From Alistipes sp. (GTDB lineage: Bacteria; Bacteroidota; Bacteroidia; Bacteroidales; Rikenellaceae), in NCBI GenBank assembly GCA_017547175.1, contig JAFYQI010000011.1, positions 1-64,000 of the forward strand: 64,000 bases of DNA, in the 5' to 3' direction. The notes under the pieces were generated by a model that was given only the letters and a program-made list of their open reading frames with translations, searched no databases and was not told the DNA's origin. This document shows, piece after piece, positions 43,323 through 52,446 of the stretch. Made by a program: the position numbers and the translations under genes. Positions within the stretch are counted from its first letter, which is position 1, and each line of letters starts with the position of its first letter.

Positions 43323-44732
43323 TTACAACAACCCTTTGATCCAGCGGAAAAGTTGGTAGGGCATGTAGCGCAACGGTAGATCGAATCGGGTGGTGGTCTC
43401 TACCACCGAACGTCGATGCGAGAAGGCCAGGTAGGAGTCCTTACCGTGATAACAGCCCATGCCCGATTGTCCGACGCCTCCAAAGGGAATACGCTCGTTT
43501 GCGATGTGCATGATCGTATCGTTCAGGCAAGCACCACCCGACGAGGTGCAGTTAAGTACCGCTTTGCGATGCTCCTTGCCGAAGAAGTAGAGAGCAAGAG
43601 GCTTTTCGCGCTCGGTGACAAATCGGATCGCCTCTTCAACCTCATGAAAGGTCATGACGGGCAGAACCGGACCAAAAATTTCCTCCTGCATGACACGATC
43701 GTTAGGCTTTACCCCCTCCAAAATAGTGGGCTCAATGTAGCGCTCCGTGCGATCGGTGCGTCCGCCAAAACGGATATTGCCCTCCGAGAGATAGCCGGTC
43801 AGACGATCGAAGGCGCGTTCGTTGACGATGCGTACAAAATGTCGACTTTCGCGCGGATCGCTGCCCAGAAGCTTGCGAAAGGCCTTTTGCAGCTCCGTGA
43901 GGAATGCTTCGCGGATCGATTCGTGCACGAGTAGGTAATCGGGGGCAATGCAGGTCTGGCCTGCGTTGAGCGACTTGCCCCAGGCAATACGGCGGGCGGC
44001 TACCTGTAGGTTGGCATCGCAATCAACGATGCAGGGGCTCTTGCCACCCAACTCCAGAACTACGGGGGTAAGGTGTTGTGCAGCAGCCTCCATCACACGT
44101 CGGCCCAGGTCGGGGCTTCCGGTGAAGAAGATGCGGTCGAATCGCTCGACCAACAGTTGGCTGTTTACCTCGCGGTTGCCCTGCACAAGGGCCACATACT
44201 GCTCCTCGAAGGTATCGCGAATGAGCTCTTCGAGTACCTTCGATGTGTTGGGAACGTAGGGCGAGGGTTTCAGGATGGCGGTGCAACCGGCCGAAATGGC
44301 GCCTACCAGCGGGTTGAGCAGCAGTTGTACGGGATAGTTCCAGGGGGCGATAATCAGGCCGCAGCCGAGCGGCTCCGTGATTACGCGGCTTTGCGAGGGG
44401 AACATCTTCAAGGGCGATGCGACGTGTTGGGGCTGCATCCACCCTTTGAGGTGCTTTAAATGGTTGGTAATCTCACCCAACACGATGCTCAGCTCGGTCA
44501 TGTAGGCCTCCTCGTAGGATTTGTGCAGATCCTGCCGCAGCGCTTCGGCGAGCGGCTTTTCCCATTTCAAAAGACCTTCGCGCAACCGCTTTAGTTGTTC
44601 GTGCCGAAACGAATAGCTGCGCGTGGCGCCCGAGCGGAAGTAGGCGCGCTGCTCCTCGATAAGGTGCAGGATTGTTGCGTGCGGTGTGTTTTGCAATAGC
44701 ATGCCGTAAATCGTTTTCACAAAGTTATCCAT
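43323..44732 (-). CDS. Aldehyde dehydrogenase family protein
   Basis: The 469-residue enzyme oxidises an aldehyde with NAD(P)+. It belongs to the shorter class 3/fatty-aldehyde-type group: IIAPWNYPVQLLLNPLVGAI near 125 and FFTGSPDLGRRV near 210 bind the cofactor, VVLELGGKSPCIVD has the catalytic Glu and NAGQTCIAPDYLLV the catalytic Cys; EEIFGPVLPVM is present. The C-terminal tail ending LFRWIKGLL is hydrophobic-basic and may touch the membrane. The upstream open frame crosses the porin gene's terminator, so the Met at 44732 is used (44702 also possible). Possibly detoxifies lipid aldehydes. Confidence 0.87.
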   Translation of the reverse strand: MDNFVKTIYGMLLQNTPHATILHLIEEQRAYFRSGATRSYSFRHEQLKRLREGLLKWEKPLAEALRQDLHKSYEEAYMTELSIVLGEITNHLKHLKGWMQPQHVASPLKMFPSQSRVITEPLGCGLIIAPWNYPVQLLLNPLVGAISAGCTAILKPSPYVPNTSKVLEELIRDTFEEQYVALVQGNREVNSQLLVERFDRIFFTGSPDLGRRVMEAAAQHLTPVVLELGGKSPCIVDCDANLQVAARRIAWGKSLNAGQTCIAPDYLLVHESIREAFLTELQKAFRKLLGSDPRESRHFVRIVNERAFDRLTGYLSEGNIRFGGRTDRTERYIEPTILEGVKPNDRVMQEEIFGPVLPVMTFHEVEEAIRFVTEREKPLALYFFGKEHRKAVLNCTSSGGACLNDTIMHIANERIPFGGVGQSGMGCYHGKDSYLAFSHRRSVVETTTRFDLPLRYMPYQLFRWIKGLL

Positions 44733-44747
44733 TTTCTTCGGATAAAC

Positions 44748-44782
44748 AAAAACGGTGCTCGGCATTGCGCCAAGCACCGTTT
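44748..44782 (-). terminator. Terminator of the FadL-type porin gene
   Basis: AAACGGTGCT / AGCACCGTTT with further GG/CC pairing in the loop, and T-rich sequence on the minus strand. It lies 22 bp past the porin stop. Confidence 0.8.
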
Positions 44783-44803
44783 GCTTTTGTGGTCAAATTC
44801 GGA

Positions 44804-46225
44804 TTAGAACTTGAAGTCCAGACCGATACCCCAAGCCATCGACGTACGGTTGTAAACGTCCTTGAAGTCGAGGCCGTTCGAATCCTTACCTACAGCCGTA
44901 GCCTCATCGTAGAAGGTGGGCATGATACCTACGTTGATGCGGAGCAGGTCGCAAACCTGGTAAGCGGCACCGATACCCGTCGACCACGACGAGATCGAGT
45001 AGTTCATGTCCGAGTAAGCGTTCTCGTTCATGTCGAGCTGCGTGCGCTGAGCACCACAGCTTACGAGCCACTTCTTCGAGATCTGCCACTCAGCCCCCAA
45101 AAGGTACTCCATCGTGTTGCCCTCGATGCAGCTCGAGAACGAGTTCTCAGCATCCTTGTCGAAGAAGAGGTGGTACTCGGCCGTGATCTTTACCGGACCG
45201 CACTCGCGGCTGGCAGCCAGGGCCAGCAGGGCGGGCGTCTCGGCCTTTACCTTTGCACCGTTGGGGAAGATATTGTTGATCACCTTGTCCTTAGCTGAAG
45301 CCGACTCAATCTCAAGCTCGGTAGCCATCTTGAACTCATACTTGGCCGAAGCAGCCCACTTACCCTTCTGGAAGTAGAGGGCCAGTACGGGGCTGATCGA
45401 ATAGCCCGTCTGCTTTACGTCAAGGATGTGATCCGAAGTCAGAGCGGCATACTGATCAGCAGCAGCACCGATGGTGGGGTTGATAGCACCCAACTTAGCA
45501 TCTACGGCCTGGAAGAAGGTGGGAGCCGACATCATGGCACCGTTCAGCCCCAAAGCAGCACACGTCGGGTTGATCTGGATGTTCTTTATGTAACCCTCAT
45601 AAGCGTTCGACGAGGTGCTGTAGCGAACCATAGCGGCAGCCGACAACCAGTCGGTGATGCGGAAAGCAACACCGGCGTTGAAGGCGAGCGTCTGCGACGA
45701 ACCCTTCAAGTACATGTCCATTGCGTACTGATTAGCCGAGAGACCGTATTCCTTACCCAGGTTAGAAACACCTGTGGGCAGAACCGAGAACTGACGCTCG
45801 AACGAACCGAGACCGTCGTTGAACTCCAGCGAACCACCGCCACCGTTTACACCCATACCGAGCATAACGGCCCAACGGTTCTTCTTCCACGTGAGGTGAA
45901 CACTGGGAACCAGCGGCGAGAATACCTCACCAGTAAACTCCTTGGTTGTCTGACCGTTGTTGCCTGCGCCCATGGCGAAGAGAGCAAAGGTCGAAGTGAT
46001 GGTACGGGTCTGCTTGGCCATCTGGTCGTTGATACCCAGGTGCCAGCCGTCCTCCATGAAGGCCGTACCGGCGGGGTTGTTATACACTGCGTCGGTGTCG
46101 AGGGTCGTACCGCGAGCAATGCTGCGCAGGAAGGCAGCGCTCTGGTTCGTGTTGGTCATCGGACCACCGGCGAGGGCCGTCGTTACGGTTGCAAGCGACA
46201 GCAGAATCGTAAAGATTTTTTTCAT
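44804..46225 (-). CDS. FadL/OmpP1/TodX family outer-membrane protein
   Basis: The 473-residue protein has a signal peptide (MKKIFTILLSLATVTTALA) and then the typical FadL N terminus: ARGTTLDTDAVYNNPAGTAFMEDGWHLGIN. Repeated amphipathic strands rich in aromatic residues end in GIGLDFKF, with the terminal Phe of outer-membrane barrels. Family members carry hydrophobic molecules such as fatty acids across the outer membrane; the substrate here is unknown. The gene is monocistronic with its own terminator. The adjacent aldehyde dehydrogenase could process imported lipids, but that is only proximity. Confidence 0.9.
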   Translation of the reverse strand: MKKIFTILLSLATVTTALAGGPMTNTNQSAAFLRSIARGTTLDTDAVYNNPAGTAFMEDGWHLGINDQMAKQTRTITSTFALFAMGAGNNGQTTKEFTGEVFSPLVPSVHLTWKKNRWAVMLGMGVNGGGGSLEFNDGLGSFERQFSVLPTGVSNLGKEYGLSANQYAMDMYLKGSSQTLAFNAGVAFRITDWLSAAAMVRYSTSSNAYEGYIKNIQINPTCAALGLNGAMMSAPTFFQAVDAKLGAINPTIGAAADQYAALTSDHILDVKQTGYSISPVLALYFQKGKWAASAKYEFKMATELEIESASAKDKVINNIFPNGAKVKAETPALLALAASRECGPVKITAEYHLFFDKDAENSFSSCIEGNTMEYLLGAEWQISKKWLVSCGAQRTQLDMNENAYSDMNYSISSWSTGIGAAYQVCDLLRINVGIMPTFYDEATAVGKDSNGLDFKDVYNRTSMAWGIGLDFKF

Positions 46226-46531
46226 CGTAAAAAGTTTAAGTTAAACAACTCCTGACTGATCGTTCCTATTATATTATTAGGGCGCCAGACAGATTAATAT
46301 TTTTCTGTAATAATCGTTGTGTCGAAACCGCCGTTTTCGGATGTTTCGCCGGCAAAGATGCGGATTTAATCCAAAATAGGCAAATAAAAGTGGTAAAAAG
46401 AACAAAATGAGGGCGATTTTTTGAGTTTTAGGGGTAAAAAAAAGAATTATGGGGTGAAAAAACGGATTTTTAACGCCCTCTATCCTTGAAAGCGCTGTTC
46501 TAAAATTCCTATTTAATAGTATTAAATTTCG

Positions 46532-46539
46532 TATTTTCG
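46532..46539 (+). promoter_or_regulatory. -7-like box (TATTTTCG) before the structured RNA
   Basis: TATTTTCG differs from TAnnTTTG at one position and would start a plus-strand transcript near 46543. The gap from 46226 to this point is AT-rich and without a gene. Confidence 0.4.
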
Positions 46540-46542
46540 TGG

Positions 46543-46810
46543 CGAAAAAGCGTGGAATTGGCAGGTGTTGTGCTGTGAAAAAATGGCAATGGGACGTGCC
46601 TATTCAAGTGCTAATCGAGGCGATTGAGGCGCCAGATTTGGCAGAGTTTGCTCAAGGGGACTGCGCCGGTCTGTTGAGTTGGTCGGTCTGCTGTTCGAAT
46701 TCCTGTAATGGACTCCGCAGACTTCCTTGTGTAAGAGTCCCGGATAGCATCAGCGTCCTGAGTGCGGCGCAACTCAAGTGAAAGCTTGATGTCTCACCTG
46801 TCATGCCTAA
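46543..46810 (+). ncRNA. Probable rod-shaped structured RNA (6S-like or other Bacteroidales RNA)
   Basis: This 270-nt gene-free segment folds into one long irregular rod of nested helices: CAGGTG (46562-46567) with CACCTG (46795-46800); TTGAG-GCGCC (46624-46633) with GGCGC-aa-CTCAA (46766-46777); GGGACT (46657-46662) with AGTCCC (46736-46741); GTCTGC (46686-46691) with GCAGAC (46717-46722). A long interrupted hairpin with internal bubbles is the hallmark of 6S RNA, which mimics an open promoter to bind RNA polymerase. It could instead be another Bacteroidales-specific RNA class. A -7-like box precedes it and a hairpin follows. The open frame here has no protein-like features. Confidence 0.5.
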
Positions 46811-46840
46811 AAAAAACCATTGCAATGTTGCAATGGCTTT
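46808..46840 (-). terminator. Terminator of the LytTR gene
   Basis: CCATTGCAA / TTGCAATGG with a 2-base loop, followed on the minus strand by a T8 run. It lies 18 bp after the LytTR stop and may also end the plus-strand RNA. Confidence 0.85.
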
Positions 46841-46857
46841 TGTAACCAATCTCTCCT

Positions 46858-47733
46858 TTATCGGCCTTCCGATACCAGCCAATGAGTGATACTTTCGGCG
46901 TAGGTTTTTGAGATGGGGATATCAGGGATACCCTCGATACCGAATTCGATGAAGATGCCCTCCTTTTCGCGACGCAAGACCTTGATGTGGTCTAAGTTGA
47001 CCATGTAGGAACGGTGGCATCGCATGATATGGGTGTCGGCCAGCTGAAGAGCAATCTGTTTGAGTGTGGTGCGTACCATTACCTTTTTGGGGCTGTCGCC
47101 GTTGAGGTACCAGACGCAGACGTAGTTGTCGGCCGATTCGATGCCGATCAACTTCTCTCGACGGACCGAAAGTTGCATTTTCCCCTTTTCGTCCATGATT
47201 TGGATGTATGCACGCGCTAATGCGTTTTCATCCTCCTCCAATCGCTTGCGGATCGCTTTCAATTCACCCACACGCTCCTGCCAGATGAAGTAAATGTAAC
47301 ATATTACGTAGGGAATCAAGAGGATCAAGATCGACTTATAGAGCGTGTTGCGGAAGATGGTCGTGATGGTTGTTCCGCCCGTGAGGTTGCTCAAAAAGAA
47401 GGTTGCTGTGGTGTAGATCAGCACCATGATCACAATCTCGAGGGCCACCCAGGCGATGTATCGGATGTAGGAGATGGCGTGATGCTTGGTGTAGGCAGTC
47501 ATGATCAGGCGGCTGACGGCGGCAACAGCCATACCGATCAAGACAATTACGACGGAAAGCAGTGTGATTTTCAGGTCGTAATCGATGTTGAGCCACGGAA
47601 GAAGTTTCTCGTCGAGGGTGTCGAAATCGAGCGGTTTATAGATCAAAATGAACAACAGCGCGAAGAACGGCACAAAGAGAACCATGGCAATTTGGTTCTT
47701 TTTTTTGTAAATGAAGGACGGAATCGGTGTCAT
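46858..47733 (-). CDS. Membrane-anchored LytTR-domain regulator
   Basis: The 291-residue protein has four hydrophobic segments (about 15-33, 54-76, 84-112 and 125-148) followed by a short charged helix and a C-terminal LytTR DNA-binding domain (about 190-288: IGIESADNYVCVWYLNG, MVRTTLKQIALQLA, IMRCHRSYMVNLDHIKVLRREK). It thus combines a membrane sensor and a DNA-binding output in one protein, with no receiver domain, so it is not a normal response regulator. It is divergent from tamB, with 118 bp between them. The signal and targets are unknown. Confidence 0.85.
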   Translation of the reverse strand: MTPIPSFIYKKKNQIAMVLFVPFFALLFILIYKPLDFDTLDEKLLPWLNIDYDLKITLLSVVIVLIGMAVAAVSRLIMTAYTKHHAISYIRYIAWVALEIVIMVLIYTTATFFLSNLTGGTTITTIFRNTLYKSILILLIPYVICYIYFIWQERVGELKAIRKRLEEDENALARAYIQIMDEKGKMQLSVRREKLIGIESADNYVCVWYLNGDSPKKVMVRTTLKQIALQLADTHIMRCHRSYMVNLDHIKVLRREKEGIFIEFGIEGIPDIPISKTYAESITHWLVSEGR

Positions 47734-47802
47734 CGCTCGTTTTATTGGAAATTCTTCGACAAATTGTGGGACGAAAATGCACGCCTTTTGCCGAAAAAAA
47801 GT

Positions 47803-47810
47803 TATATTTG
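47803..47810 (+). promoter_or_regulatory. -7 box (TATATTTG) of tamB
   Basis: TATATTTG lies 41 bp before the proposed tamB start. A TTTG at 47787-47790 is only 12 bp upstream, so the -33 element is uncertain. Confidence 0.5.
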
Positions 47811-47851
47811 CAAGTTAATATTACAGTAAGTTATCTAAATACCTCAAGGGT

Positions 47852-50800
47852 TTGCAGGACAAAGGTATAAAAATATTGCGAAAAACAGGCAAAATTTTTA
47901 TCGGAGTGGTGCTCGCATTGCTCTTTTTGCCGTTTGTACTGTCGGCCCTGTTGTCGATTCCTGCCGTGCAAAACTTTGCCGTTGATCGCTTGGCGAAATT
48001 TGCGTCGCGTCGTTTGCAGACCACCGTTTCGGTGGGTAAGATTGACGTGGGTTTCGGCGGACGTGCGATTGTTAACGGTTTCTATGTCGAGGATTACGAG
48101 CAGGATACGTTACTCTATGTGCACCATCTCGATGCCTTTATTCTTCCTCCCAAAGATGGCTTGCACTTTACCCGCGGCCATATTGAGGGTGTAAAGCTCC
48201 ACCTGCGCGAGGTCGCTTCGGGCGAGATGAACATCAAGCAGGTTGTCCGCAATATGTCGGATCCGAATCGCAAGAAGAAGGGAAATTTCCGCTTGGAGAT
48301 CGATGCAACCAATATTTGTGATCTTGAGGTGCTGATCGAACAACAGGAGCACCGCGATCCTGCCTATGGTGTCGATTATGGAAACATGCGTATTGGCGAT
48401 ATTGGCGCGCTTGTCCATGAACTTGTCATTGATGGTCATGTGATTGCAGCCGATATTGAGGGACTGAATTTCTGTGAGAAGAGTGGTTTTAAGCTCGACG
48501 AACTGACCGGAAAATTCTATCTTACAACGGGCTGTATAGGTTTTGAGGATACTCGACTGCGTACTCCGCAAAGCGATTTCGAGCTCTCGTCGCTGGCCAT
48601 TGTCGGCGATTCGTGGAAGTCATACAAGGATTATATTTCGGAGGTCGATATGGTGGTTGAAATCACCGAAGGATCTCTCTCGACCGACGATATTGCCTAT
48701 TTTGCCCCGGCTCTGCGACGTTGGGCAACTCGTTTTAGCGATATTGATATCTCGTTTAATGGTTGTGTGGCTGATTTTGAAAGCGAGGTCCGCAGTTTGA
48801 TTGCCAATGACTCGACTCGCGTGCGAGCACACGGCAGGGTGCAGGGTATTCCGCGTATTCCTACGACGCGTTTCGATCTGCAACTCTCCGAATTGCACAC
48901 TACAACTGCGGCTGCCACTTCTTTGGCGCACCGCATTGCCGGTGTGGAGTTTGCCCCTGCGCTTCAGGAGTTGATCGATCGCTTGGGTGAGATCGATGGC
49001 GCAGCCCGCTTTAATGGCTCTTTTGCCAATTTTAAGGCGCAGATGGGGCTGCAGACTGAATTGGGTGTGGTCAACGGTAAGGCGCAGTTGTCTCCGATGG
49101 CGGATGATCGAACACGTAAGCAGCTTGAAGCCTCGTTGGCGACCAACGACTTTGCCGTCGGTCGCTTGCTCGATCAACAACCTTTGCTCGGAACAGCCGA
49201 TCTGACGGCTGAACTTACGGGAATTATGGGGCAGAATGGGTTGGATGCGCGTGTGCGTGCAGATCTTTCGGAGTTGATATTCAACCATTACGAATATGAC
49301 TCGTTGCAGTTGGTTGGTCGCTTGCGCCGTCACCAGTTCAATGGTCGTATCGAGGCCGATGATCCGAACTTCGATGTCAAGGTCAACGGTTATCTGGACT
49401 GGGGTAAGTCGATTCCGCGCTATGACTTTACGGCCGATCTGAATCGCATTGATCTGACTAAACTTAACTTCAATCGCCGAGATTCGATTTCGGAGCTTTC
49501 GGCGCATCTGACGGCTAAGGCAGGTGGTCGATCGTTGGATGATTTGGACGGTTTTGTCACCCTCTCGAATGTGGCTTATCGCTACAACGATAGCCTACTC
49601 ACGGCACGCAGCATTGTGCTTCGTGGCGAGAATACCCCCGAGAATCGCAGTGTGGAACTTCGCTCCGACTTTGTCGATGCCACCTTCCGTTCCAGGACAG
49701 GTTATCGCCAGGTGTATGACTATCTGCGTCAGGCGGCTTGGCGTTATATCCCCATGTTGAAGCTCAATACCGAGCGTTATACGGCTGTGGCTCAACGCCA
49801 GGCTGCACCAAACGACTTCTCGTTGCTTGATGTGCAGATTCGTCGCTTCAATCCGGTGGCTAACGCCATTGCCGAAGGTTTGCAGGTGGCCGATGGATCG
49901 TCGTTACGTCTGTTGTTTAACCCGGCCAGTGATCACCTTTCATTGCAGGTTGGCTCGGATTATATCGAACGCAAAAACATGCTGGCAACCAATCTGCATA
50001 TCAACGCCTCGAACAACAACGACTCGTTGCGTATGTATGCCTCGGCCGATCACCTCTACATGGGAGTTGTCCGTCTGCCTGAATTTTCGCTTTCGGGAGG
50101 AGCCAAGGCAGGGCGTGTGCAACTCACGGCCGGTTTTAACGACACGACGCGACACGCCTCGGCACGTATCGGTGTGGAGGCTTCGGTGGCCGATGAGGAT
50201 GGCCCGCATGGACGTCGCATCAACCTGCGTGTGAAGCCCTCGCATCTCTCGGAGGGGAATGCCACATGGAATCTGATCTCGACCAATATGCTCATCGACA
50301 CCGCATCGATTGATGTGGGACGTTTTGTGATGCAGCACGATGATCAGCTGCTGATGGTGGGAGGTGTGGCTTCGCGGAATCAAAGCGATACCCTGCAGAT
50401 GCGTTTGGTGAATTTCCACATAGCCCCCTTCGTGCGATTTGCCGAACAGTTGGGATATCGGGTTGATGCCCGCACCAATGGTCGTGTGACGATGACCGGA
50501 GCACTCGGTAAGGCGATCATGTCGGCCGATGTGCGTGTGGACAGCCTTTCGGCCAACGGTCTGGTGGCACCACCGTTGCATCTTCAGTCAGGATGGGATT
50601 TTGCCCAAAACCGAGCCGGAGCATCACTCTTGGATCTCAAGAGTCGCGATACGTTGTTGCGCGGATTCTATATGCCCGATCGCAAGCGCTATTATGCCCA
50701 TTTGACGGTCGATAGTCTGAATATGAATCTGCTCGATCCGATTTTGGTGGGTGTGGTTTCGGGTACCCAGGGTCGTGGTGTGGCCGATCTGGTGTTGCGC

Positions 50801-52429
50801 GGTGAGGGACGTAATGCCGATCTTTCGGGTGTGATCGATGTGACCGATATGCGGACCAAGGTCGATTATACGCAGGTCTCCTATCGCATGCCTAAGGGGC
50901 GTGTTCGGGTGTCGGGCAACCATTTCCGCGCTCAAAATATCGAGATTATCGACCCCGATGGTAATAGGGGTACGTTTGCCATGGATTTGGATCTTGAACA
51001 CCTGAAAAATATCCGTTATACGGTGCGTTTACGTCCCCAAAAGATGTTGGTGCTCAATACTACGGAGCAAGATAACAACCTCTTCTACGGCAAACTGTAT
51101 GCATCGGGTGATGCTCGAATTGTCGGTCGCAAAGGGGTGGTGCAGATGGATATTTCGGCTTCGTCCGACGACCATTCGTTCTTCTACATGCCGCTTTCGG
51201 ATAAATCGAATATCTCGACAGCCGAATTTGTTACCTTCGTAGAACCGGTGGCCGATGACCAGGATGATCATGTGGCCGAGCGTCGTCGTCGATTCGAAGC
51301 CCGTTATCGCAAGCAAAACGCCACGGCCAGCCAGATGCGCATCAATCTGGATATGGATGTCAAGCCCAATGTCGAGGTTGAGATGATGGTGTCGGGTAGC
51401 CCGATCAAGGCACGTGGAGAGGGCCGTTTGAGCATGGAGATTGTGCCGGCGACCAACACGTTTGAGATGTATGGCGACTACATGATCAACGAGGGTAGCT
51501 ATAACTTTACGTTGCAGAATCTGATCTCGAAAAAGTTTGTCATCGAGAGTGGCTCGCTGATTCAGTGGACGGGTGATCCGATTGATGCACGTCTTAATAT
51601 CGAGGCCCTTTACAAGCTTAAGACTTCGCTCCAACCCCTCTTGCAGGGTACAGCCGATAACCTTTCGGTCGATCGTTCGGTGCCGATCGAGTGCCGCATC
51701 CACATTGGCGATCGTTTGTCGAATCCCGACATCTCCTTCGCTGTGCATGTGCCGGAGGCTGATCCCGAAACCCAATCGGTGATTGCAACGGCGCTCTCGA
51801 CCCCCGAATCGGTTGATATGCAGTTCCTGTATCTGTTGTTGTTTAACAACTTTATGGCCGAGAACAATACCTCGACAGGTTCGAGTCTCGGAGCGTCGGC
51901 TTCGGCAGCTACAGGTCTGGAATTGTTGGCCAACCAACTTAGCCGTCTCCTTTCGATCAACGATTATAACCTGGTGATTCGCTACCGCCCGAAATCGGAG
52001 GTGGCCAGTGATGAGGTTGATTTTGGCCTTTCGAAGAGTCTGATTAACGATCGTCTGTTTGTGGAGGTTGAGGGTAATTACCTGATTGATAGTAAGCAGG
52101 CGGTCAACGGATCGATGTCGAACTTTATGGGTGAGGCCTATGTGACCTACAATATCGATCGTTCGGGCGCTTTGAAGCTCAAAGCATTTACGCAGACGAT
52201 TGATCGTTTCGATGAAAACCAGGGTCTGCAGGAGACCGGTGTAGGCATCTACTATAAGGAGGATTTTGACAATTTCCGTGACCTCGTTCGTCGCATTAAA
52301 GAGCGATTTACGAGTCGTAAGCGCAAGGCTCGGCGTGAGGTTGAGCAGGCTACGCGAGCAGCCGTGGAGGCCGCTCGTGCTGCCGAGTCGCAACAAGAAC
52401 AAAACTCGGAAGAGATAACAAACAAATAA
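47852..52429 (+). CDS. tamB: TamB-like translocation/lipid-transport protein
   Basis: The 1525-residue protein is anchored by one N-terminal membrane helix (KIFIGVVLALLFLPFVLSALLSI, shown here only as residues about 14-36) and stretches across the periplasm as a long beta-rich groove, as in AsmA-like bridge proteins that move phospholipid to the outer membrane. The C-terminal TamB domain (about 1180-1470) contains GRLSMEIVPATNTFEMYGDY and FVIESGSLIQWTGDP. No ATG exists between the previous in-frame stop (47816) and the helix; TTG at 47852 or 47876 must be the start. The end is E/A-rich. It is followed 17 bp later by exbB. Confidence 0.92.
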   Translation: MQDKGIKILRKTGKIFIGVVLALLFLPFVLSALLSIPAVQNFAVDRLAKFASRRLQTTVSVGKIDVGFGGRAIVNGFYVEDYEQDTLLYVHHLDAFILPPKDGLHFTRGHIEGVKLHLREVASGEMNIKQVVRNMSDPNRKKKGNFRLEIDATNICDLEVLIEQQEHRDPAYGVDYGNMRIGDIGALVHELVIDGHVIAADIEGLNFCEKSGFKLDELTGKFYLTTGCIGFEDTRLRTPQSDFELSSLAIVGDSWKSYKDYISEVDMVVEITEGSLSTDDIAYFAPALRRWATRFSDIDISFNGCVADFESEVRSLIANDSTRVRAHGRVQGIPRIPTTRFDLQLSELHTTTAAATSLAHRIAGVEFAPALQELIDRLGEIDGAARFNGSFANFKAQMGLQTELGVVNGKAQLSPMADDRTRKQLEASLATNDFAVGRLLDQQPLLGTADLTAELTGIMGQNGLDARVRADLSELIFNHYEYDSLQLVGRLRRHQFNGRIEADDPNFDVKVNGYLDWGKSIPRYDFTADLNRIDLTKLNFNRRDSISELSAHLTAKAGGRSLDDLDGFVTLSNVAYRYNDSLLTARSIVLRGENTPENRSVELRSDFVDATFRSRTGYRQVYDYLRQAAWRYIPMLKLNTERYTAVAQRQAAPNDFSLLDVQIRRFNPVANAIAEGLQVADGSSLRLLFNPASDHLSLQVGSDYIERKNMLATNLHINASNNNDSLRMYASADHLYMGVVRLPEFSLSGGAKAGRVQLTAGFNDTTRHASARIGVEASVADEDGPHGRRINLRVKPSHLSEGNATWNLISTNMLIDTASIDVGRFVMQHDDQLLMVGGVASRNQSDTLQMRLVNFHIAPFVRFAEQLGYRVDARTNGRVTMTGALGKAIMSADVRVDSLSANGLVAPPLHLQSGWDFAQNRAGASLLDLKSRDTLLRGFYMPDRKRYYAHLTVDSLNMNLLDPILVGVVSGTQGRGVADLVLRGEGRNADLSGVIDVTDMRTKVDYTQVSYRMPKGRVRVSGNHFRAQNIEIIDPDGNRGTFAMDLDLEHLKNIRYTVRLRPQKMLVLNTTEQDNNLFYGKLYASGDARIVGRKGVVQMDISASSDDHSFFYMPLSDKSNISTAEFVTFVEPVADDQDDHVAERRRRFEARYRKQNATASQMRINLDMDVKPNVEVEMMVSGSPIKARGEGRLSMEIVPATNTFEMYGDYMINEGSYNFTLQNLISKKFVIESGSLIQWTGDPIDARLNIEALYKLKTSLQPLLQGTADNLSVDRSVPIECRIHIGDRLSNPDISFAVHVPEADPETQSVIATALSTPESVDMQFLYLLLFNNFMAENNTSTGSSLGASASAATGLELLANQLSRLLSINDYNLVIRYRPKSEVASDEVDFGLSKSLINDRLFVEVEGNYLIDSKQAVNGSMSNFMGEAYVTYNIDRSGALKLKAFTQTIDRFDENQGLQETGVGIYYKEDFDNFRDLVRRIKERFTSRKRKARREVEQATRAAVEAARAAESQQEQNSEEITNK

Positions 52430-52446
52430 ACACACAAAAAAAAACT

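Noticed and set aside
46684..46722. tRNA-like T-loop sequence (GTTCGAATTCC) in the intergenic RNA segment
   Set aside because: The bases around it cannot form a T-stem, an acceptor stem or an anticodon arm; they pair instead as GTCTGC/GCAGAC in the rod-shaped structure.
46543..46810. tmRNA, RNase P RNA or SRP RNA
   Set aside because: None of the conserved cores (tag-peptide frame and CCA end, P4 core, GNAR-type tip) could be found.
51029..52435. Minus-strand open frame of 468 codons opposite tamB
   Set aside because: Antisense shadow caused by codon bias in tamB; no signal or domain.
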